Shown: piece by piece, positions 36,110 through 41,587 of the stretch
How positions within the stretch are numbered: position 1 is the first letter of the stretch
Layout: each line of letters starts with the position of its first letter
Assembly: GCA_003558235.1 (NCBI GenBank)
Contig: PWMI01000052.1
Coordinates: 1 to 41,587, forward strand
Direction: 5' to 3'
Length of the DNA stretch: 41,587 nt
DNA from: Candidatus Iainarchaeum sp.
GTDB taxonomy: Archaea; B1Sed10-29
Translations under genes and position numbers: made by a program
The notes under the pieces: model-generated
What the model saw: only the letters and a program-made list of their open reading frames with translations
Database searches by the model: none
Told to the model about the DNA's origin: nothing

Positions 36110-36820
36110 ATGATGAACAAAACATACATGATGAAAAAACTTGCTCTACTCCCAATAGTTTTCTTAGCACTCTTCTCGGTAGCTCATGCAACCGCGGACT
36201 GCGAAATCTACATACAGGAAGCGCACTCAAAGATATCTCCACCATACCCAAACTACTTTGGAGCTGGAGAAGAATACTATAACGCTGCAGAGTGCTATAA
36301 ACGTTTAGAAAAATTTCAAGAAGCAAACTCAGCCTACTTAAACGCTGCAAGGTACTATGAAAAAGCAGCGGAGTACATCGTAGAAGGAGGAGACCATCTC
36401 CAGAAGGGAGGGAGCTACGAGAGAGCAGCGGAATCTTACTTAGCTGTAGGAGAGTATTCAAAAGCAATAAAAAGTTATGAAGAAGCTAAATTAGTCTACA
36501 GCCAAGGAGGATACGCCGCGAAAGCACAAAACATCGAAACAATATTGGAAGAACTACAGGAACGAGAAGAATACGCAACAGCCATAGAACTAACAAGAGA
36601 ATCAATAATAGGGCTAATCTCACTCATAACCCTATTCATATCAATACTATTCTTAGCATTAATAGCAGCAGCCAACCTAACAAAGGAAAAAGAAAGATCA
36701 TTCACAGTCCCCGATGAACCAAAAACAAAAGAAGAACCAGTAAAAACACCCCAAAGAGAAGCAACACCTAGGGAAAGAGTAATAAAGAAATTAAGAGAAA
36801 AATACGCTCCTAAAGAATAA
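36110..36820 (+). CDS. TPR/SNAP-like repeat protein with signal sequence and TM
   Basis: YYNAAECYKRLEKFQEANSAYLNAARYYEKAAEYI...YERAAESYLAVGEYSKAIKSYEEA; TM IIGLISLITLFISILFLALIAAANL. Confidence 0.8.
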   Translation: MMNKTYMMKKLALLPIVFLALFSVAHATADCEIYIQEAHSKISPPYPNYFGAGEEYYNAAECYKRLEKFQEANSAYLNAARYYEKAAEYIVEGGDHLQKGGSYERAAESYLAVGEYSKAIKSYEEAKLVYSQGGYAAKAQNIETILEELQEREEYATAIELTRESIIGLISLITLFISILFLALIAAANLTKEKERSFTVPDEPKTKEEPVKTPQREATPRERVIKKLREKYAPKE

Positions 36821-36867
36821 CAGAACAGGGATCAAACAACCTATTTTTCACAAGGAGATATGAGAAT

Positions 36868-38568
36868 ATGTCACACTTCGAAATAAAGGACAAGGACCTA
36901 GCGGCCAGGATAGGAAAACTGGAAACCAAACACGGAACCATAGAGACTCCCACGATACTTCCAGTCATAAATCCAAACAAAGTAACAATCCCCCCAAAAG
37001 AAATGCAGAAGATGGGCGCACAAGGAGTAATAACAAACGCTTACATATTATGGAGAAACAACCTACAAGAAGTACTAGAAAGAGGCCTACACAACTTCCT
37101 CGACTTCTCAGGCCCAATAATGACCGATTCAGGAGCATATCAATTAATGGAATATGGAGAAGTGACAATATCAAACGAAAAAGTAATAGAGTTCCAAGAA
37201 AAGATAGGTACAGACATAGGGGTAATCCTCGATGTCCCGACAGCAAGTGAAGACTACGAAGAAGTCAAAAAATGCGTGGAAAAAACGATACAAAGGTCAG
37301 AAGAAAGCCAAAAACTAATAAAAGACACAGAAACACTCTACGCTGGACCACTACAAGGGTGGAGATACCCAGAACTATTCAAAAGATGCATAGAAGCCGA
37401 AAAAGAATCAAAATACGCATTGCACGCAATCGGGTCAGTAGTACCAGCCATGGAACAGTACCAGTACGATAAACTAATCGAACCTATGGCCATAGCAAAG
37501 GAAAAGATACCTGAAAACAGGCCAATACACCTATTTGGAGCAGGACACCCATCATTCTTACCCTTCGCAGTAGCTATGGGGATGGACCTATTTGACTCAG
37601 CAGCATACGCTCTCTACGCCAAAGACAAAAGATACATAACACCAGAAGGAACAGAAAAAGTAGAAAAAATGAGTTACCTACCATGCGAGTGCCCAGTATG
37701 CACAGAAAACAAACCAAAAGACCTAATTGAAGACCAAAACAAACTCGCGAAACACAACCTACACGTTACAATGAGAGAAATAAAAAGAATAAAACAATCA
37801 ATAAAAGAAAAAACATTATATGAGCTGCTAGAAACAAAGAGCAGAGCACACCCGGCGCTAAAAAAACTAATGGATAATCTCACAGATAAAGGAATGAAAG
37901 AAATAGCAAGAAGGGACCCAGTAACAAAGAAACACCTCTTTCAAGTATCCGAATACAGTAAAAAAAGACCCGACTACATCAGAGCAATGAAAAAAGCTAA
38001 AGAAATAAAAGGAAAAAAAACGGAAGTAGAAGGATTTGGGAAGGTACCGCAGAAGATAGTACAATGCTATCCATACTCCCACACAGGGTTAAAAACACCT
38101 AAATCAAATTCAACAGACCTAGAAAAAGTAGTAGGAGCAAGCGAATACTGGCTAGGAACAAATATAGTTCCAGAAGATGTTAAAATAGAAAAATCAGTAA
38201 AAACCGGTAGAATAAGAAGAATAAAAAAGGATGAAAAAATGTTCGCAGTCCTAAGATCCAACGACTTCATGATCCTGCTCCACGAAGGAGCCAGAGAACT
38301 ACACCAAAAAACAAAGTACCCTGAAAAAAGAATAGTAATCAACAGAGAAGCAGAAGAATTCGTCAAAAAAGGAGAATCAATATTCAACAAGTTCGTATTA
38401 GAAACAGACCCAACCCTTAAACCAGGGCAACCCGTCCTAATAGTAAATCAAGATGACGAATTACTAGCAGCCGGAGAAACCTACCTATCAGCAAAAGAGA
38501 TAAAGGAAATGGACAAAGGAGAAGCAGCCAAAAACCGTTGGAATATACAAGAAAAAACACCCAGTTAA
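36868..38568 (+). CDS. tgtA: Archaeosine tRNA-guanine transglycosylase (ArcTGT) with PUA domain
   Basis: LDFSGPIMTDSGAYQLMEYGEVTISNEKVIEFQEKIGTDIGVILDVPT; CPCECPVC-type Zn site (CECPVC); C-terminal PUA-like NKFVLETDPTLKPGQPVLIVNQDDELLAAGET. Confidence 0.94.
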   Translation: MSHFEIKDKDLAARIGKLETKHGTIETPTILPVINPNKVTIPPKEMQKMGAQGVITNAYILWRNNLQEVLERGLHNFLDFSGPIMTDSGAYQLMEYGEVTISNEKVIEFQEKIGTDIGVILDVPTASEDYEEVKKCVEKTIQRSEESQKLIKDTETLYAGPLQGWRYPELFKRCIEAEKESKYALHAIGSVVPAMEQYQYDKLIEPMAIAKEKIPENRPIHLFGAGHPSFLPFAVAMGMDLFDSAAYALYAKDKRYITPEGTEKVEKMSYLPCECPVCTENKPKDLIEDQNKLAKHNLHVTMREIKRIKQSIKEKTLYELLETKSRAHPALKKLMDNLTDKGMKEIARRDPVTKKHLFQVSEYSKKRPDYIRAMKKAKEIKGKKTEVEGFGKVPQKIVQCYPYSHTGLKTPKSNSTDLEKVVGASEYWLGTNIVPEDVKIEKSVKTGRIRRIKKDEKMFAVLRSNDFMILLHEGARELHQKTKYPEKRIVINREAEEFVKKGESIFNKFVLETDPTLKPGQPVLIVNQDDELLAAGETYLSAKEIKEMDKGEAAKNRWNIQEKTPS

Positions 38569-38649
38569 TTCAAAATTAGGAGTGACCTTAAGTTTAATTA
38601 AGAGTAAAAACAAAATAAGCCCGTACAAAGAAAACAAGAGGAAAAGAAG

Positions 38650-39663
38650 ATGGACCTAAAGAAGATAAACTTCAACATATACAGCAGAAAAGGATACAAA
38701 AAACTACTGATAGTCCCAATAATCCTCTTAGCGGTAGCCATATTCTACACCACTCAATTAACATACGGTATAGACTTCAGTGGAGGATCCAGAATCACGG
38801 TCCCACTAGTAACAGCAGTAGAAACACATGAATTTGAAAGAAAGCTGAATCAAGAGTTTGACATACTGGACTTATCAGTCAAACAAACAACAGGCCCAAA
38901 CAGAATGCTCTCAGTTGAATACGTGGGCCAAAGAGACATAGTTGCAGCTGAGGAAGCATTTGCAGCGGAAAACTACGCTTTAGCCATAACGAATGCTCAA
39001 AGAGTAACAGGAGTCCTTGAAGTAGAAGGAGAAGGAAGAGAAGCAGCAAGAGAATACATAAATCAGGCGGGAGAGCAGTTTAGAAGAGACATAAGGGACA
39101 CGATATCCAGAGAAACAGGTGTGCCAGAAGAAGAATTTTCTTTCAGTTCAGTAGGGGCTGCACTGGGATCCAGGTTCCTCGAACAATCCAGAAACGCAGT
39201 GATAGTCGCATTACTACTCATAGCGATGCTAGTATTCTACTTCTTCAAAAACATAGTAACATCCCTATCAGTATTCCAAGCAGCAGTATTTGACATGCTC
39301 ATAGGAATAGGCGCAGCAGGATTCTTTGGAATACCTATAACGCTAGGTACAATAGCAGCATTACTGATGCTCATCGGATACTCTATAGACTCAGATATAA
39401 TGGTCGCAGAAAGAATCCTCAAAAGAAAAAGAGGAGAACCCCATGAAAGAGCATTTGACGCGATGAAAACAGGCCTAACCATGACTGGAACCAGCTTAGG
39501 AGCCATATCAGTCCTATTCGTGGTCTCTTACTTCACAAACATACAAATACTACTCAGCATCTCAATCATCTTAATAATAGGATTAATAGGAGACATATTC
39601 GCAACATGGTTCACCAACGTTCCACTGATACTATGGAACATAGAAAGAGGTGAATCAAAGTGA
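38650..39663 (+). CDS. secF: Protein translocase subunit SecF
   Basis: YGIDFSGGSRI; ALGSRFLEQSRNAVIVALLLIAMLVFYFF; LLMLIGYSIDSDIMVAERIL. Confidence 0.94.
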   Translation: MDLKKINFNIYSRKGYKKLLIVPIILLAVAIFYTTQLTYGIDFSGGSRITVPLVTAVETHEFERKLNQEFDILDLSVKQTTGPNRMLSVEYVGQRDIVAAEEAFAAENYALAITNAQRVTGVLEVEGEGREAAREYINQAGEQFRRDIRDTISRETGVPEEEFSFSSVGAALGSRFLEQSRNAVIVALLLIAMLVFYFFKNIVTSLSVFQAAVFDMLIGIGAAGFFGIPITLGTIAALLMLIGYSIDSDIMVAERILKRKRGEPHERAFDAMKTGLTMTGTSLGAISVLFVVSYFTNIQILLSISIILIIGLIGDIFATWFTNVPLILWNIERGESK

Positions 39664-41195
39664 ACAAAGAGATACTAAAGAAGAAAAGGATAATGCTCTT
39701 AATTATCTGCGTCATAGCTCTAGGAATAACACCACTAGCACTAAGAGGCCTCCAGTTCGGAATGGACTTCAGAGGAGGCACAATGATAAACCTACAGCTG
39801 GAAAGAGAAGCCACAACTGCCGAGATGTCCGCCATAGTCGAAGTACTGACGAGAAGAGTCAACGCATATGGGTTAAGGGACATGTCCGTAACACCACAAG
39901 AAGCAATGTTCATAAGAGTAGAAGTTGCCGAAACTGACCCTTCAGCGATAGAAACCATAAAATCCATAATTGGCCAACAGGGACACTTTGAAACACTCTA
40001 CGAAGGAGAAGTAGTCCTAAGAGGAGAAGGAATAGTAGAGGTCATAACAAACCCACAACAAGGATTCGGAGCAAGACGATCCAACGGAGGATACGAATGG
40101 AACGTACCCTTCAGAATAACAACCGAAGCAGCGAGAGAATTTTCCTCAGCAGTAGAAGGAGAATGCACACAGAGAATAGGAACAGGAAACTGCGAAGAAG
40201 TACTATACATGTATATAGATCGTCCAGATGGGGCAGTAGTACTAATGACCCATGAAATGTACCAAGAAGAAAGGGAGATAAGCATATCACTATCCAAAGA
40301 ACGCGCTACGCCAGGAGGAAAACTCTTCACCATAGAAGAAGTGATGGAGAAATCAGGGGCAAAACTCATAGTCACAGATGAATTAACCGAAGAAGTTCTA
40401 AATAAAACACAAGGAGAATTCGTAATAATACCCGAAGGTGTGGAACAGCTCCAAAACATAGAAAACGCAGAAAGGATAAGGGAAGTTAGGCATGTTGGAG
40501 ACTACTGGGCAGTAGACGCGTTGAACCTAGAGAACATAGTTCACCTAACACCAGGGGTAACTAGCGGTAGGCTTGTAACACAACCCAGCATAACTGGGCA
40601 CGCTGAATCTCTAGAAGAAGCTCAAGAAGAAATGAACAGGATACAAATCCTCTTAAAATCAGGGAGGCTTCCGATAGGAGTACAAGTAGAAAGCGTGGAC
40701 AACGTATCAGCAGTACTAGGAGAAAGGTTCCTAAACTATTCGCTACTCGCAGGAATAATCGCGATAATAACCGTTGTCTCACTAGTATTCATCAGATACA
40801 GAAAAAGAGAGATAGTTTTACCATTGTTCATAACAAGTTTCTCGGAGGTAATAATAATCCTAGGAGCAGCAGCGTTGATAGGCTGGCAAATAGATCTGCC
40901 AGCAGTAGCTGGAATAATCGCAGTAATAGGGACAGGAGTAGATCACTTAATAATAATCACAGATGAAGCAGTTGGAGAGACAAAGATGAAGTCAGGGAGT
41001 ATGATCAGAAGGGTAAAAAGAGCCTTCTCGATAATAGTGAGAGCCACAACAACCACCATATTCGCGATGTTCCCACTTCTATTCATGGGGCTAGGCGCAC
41101 TCCAAGGATTCGCCATAACAACGATACTCGGAAGTTTAATAGGAGTGCTCATCACCAGACCAGCCTACGGAACATTAGTCAAGGAACTACTATAG
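39660..41195 (+). CDS. secD: Protein translocase subunit SecD
   Basis: GLQFGMDFRGGTMINLQLE; VLGERFLNYSLLAGIIAIITVVSLVFIRYRKRE; IGTGVDHLIIITDEAVGE; 4-nt overlap with secF. Confidence 0.93.
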   Translation: MNKEILKKKRIMLLIICVIALGITPLALRGLQFGMDFRGGTMINLQLEREATTAEMSAIVEVLTRRVNAYGLRDMSVTPQEAMFIRVEVAETDPSAIETIKSIIGQQGHFETLYEGEVVLRGEGIVEVITNPQQGFGARRSNGGYEWNVPFRITTEAAREFSSAVEGECTQRIGTGNCEEVLYMYIDRPDGAVVLMTHEMYQEEREISISLSKERATPGGKLFTIEEVMEKSGAKLIVTDELTEEVLNKTQGEFVIIPEGVEQLQNIENAERIREVRHVGDYWAVDALNLENIVHLTPGVTSGRLVTQPSITGHAESLEEAQEEMNRIQILLKSGRLPIGVQVESVDNVSAVLGERFLNYSLLAGIIAIITVVSLVFIRYRKREIVLPLFITSFSEVIIILGAAALIGWQIDLPAVAGIIAVIGTGVDHLIIITDEAVGETKMKSGSMIRRVKRAFSIIVRATTTTIFAMFPLLFMGLGALQGFAITTILGSLIGVLITRPAYGTLVKELL

Positions 41196-41271
41196 AAGTT
41201 CATTTTAAATAGACAGACACTTTAATACATACACAGGGGAAATGGAAGAAAAAACATAAGGAGCAAATCAA

Positions 41272-41587
41272 ATGAATAGAATAAAAAGTGGAATACCCGG
41301 ATTGGACAATGCGTTAGAAGGGGGATTTCCACACCCATCAACAATACTACTAACGGGAGAATCCGGAACAGGAAAAAGCGTCTTCGGACTACAGTATCTC
41401 TACAATGGAGTCCAAGAACACGATGAAAACGGAATCCTATTAATACTACAAAGATACAACACGGACGTAGAATGGTACTCCGATGTTTTCGGACTAAACA
41501 TGGGGAAACTACAAGACGAAGGAAAACTGGTATTAACAAACTACAAAGTCAGTAACTTCGAGAAGTTCGAAGTGAACGCGGTTAAAA
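41272..41587 (+). CDS. KaiC/RecA-like ATPase, truncated at window end
   Basis: MNRIKSGIPGLDNALEGGFPHPSTILLTGESGTGKSVFGLQYLYNG; open to the last base. Confidence 0.88.
   Translation, partial: MNRIKSGIPGLDNALEGGFPHPSTILLTGESGTGKSVFGLQYLYNGVQEHDENGILLILQRYNTDVEWYSDVFGLNMGKLQDEGKLVLTNYKVSNFEKFEVNAVK

Noticed and set aside
35820-36467. 215-aa minus-strand ORF spanning the mscS-TPR junction
   Set aside because: Overlaps two well-supported plus-strand genes; Leu/Ser-rich translation typical of spurious ORFs.
1-41587. Genome-wide TAA or TAG stop-codon reassignment
   Set aside because: TAA, TAG and TGA all terminate well-supported genes at family-consistent C-termini in this window; only one gene shows an internal stop.
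1-41587. CRISPR array, transposon, integrase or phage defence island
   Set aside because: No regularly spaced direct repeats, terminal inverted repeats, transposase/integrase or nuclease-toxin motifs seen on either strand.

Overview
This 41.6 kb window is from an archaeon, judged by PolD DP1/DP2, Orc1/Cdc6, SepF, aCPSF1 and aCPSF2, NAC, a proteasome beta subunit, archaeosine TGT, DtdA, Fap7-like kinase, SecD/SecF and geranylgeranyl reductase. Coding density is high. I see no confident tRNA, rRNA, CRISPR array or transposon. Most genes are core information-processing genes, with several uncharacterised or structurally odd ORFs between them. The observations most worth follow-up are: (i) a shortened class II aaRS-fold protein resembling O-phosphoseryl-tRNA synthetase (SepRS) in which all three class II catalytic motifs look degraded, divergent from asnS; (ii) a tyrosyl-tRNA synthetase gene interrupted by one in-frame TAA at a position that is Leu in homologues I recall, with conserved coding potential continuing directly after it; (iii) a short NFACT/Rqc2-like protein apparently lacking the NFACT-R domain, encoded overlapping a rhomboid protease that has a long coiled-coil insertion between its catalytic Ser and His segments; (iv) a 1138-aa two-TM coiled-coil protein with no family I recognise; (v) an Orc1/Cdc6-SepF-PolD neighbourhood with a dyad-containing AT-rich intergene; (vi) a structured intergenic repeat/hairpin at about 7.34-7.45 kb; (vii) zinc-ribbon microproteins missing from the ORF track; (viii) patchy, intragenic depletion of T at third codon positions. 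All family calls rest on reading motifs by eye and recalling families. No database search was run.
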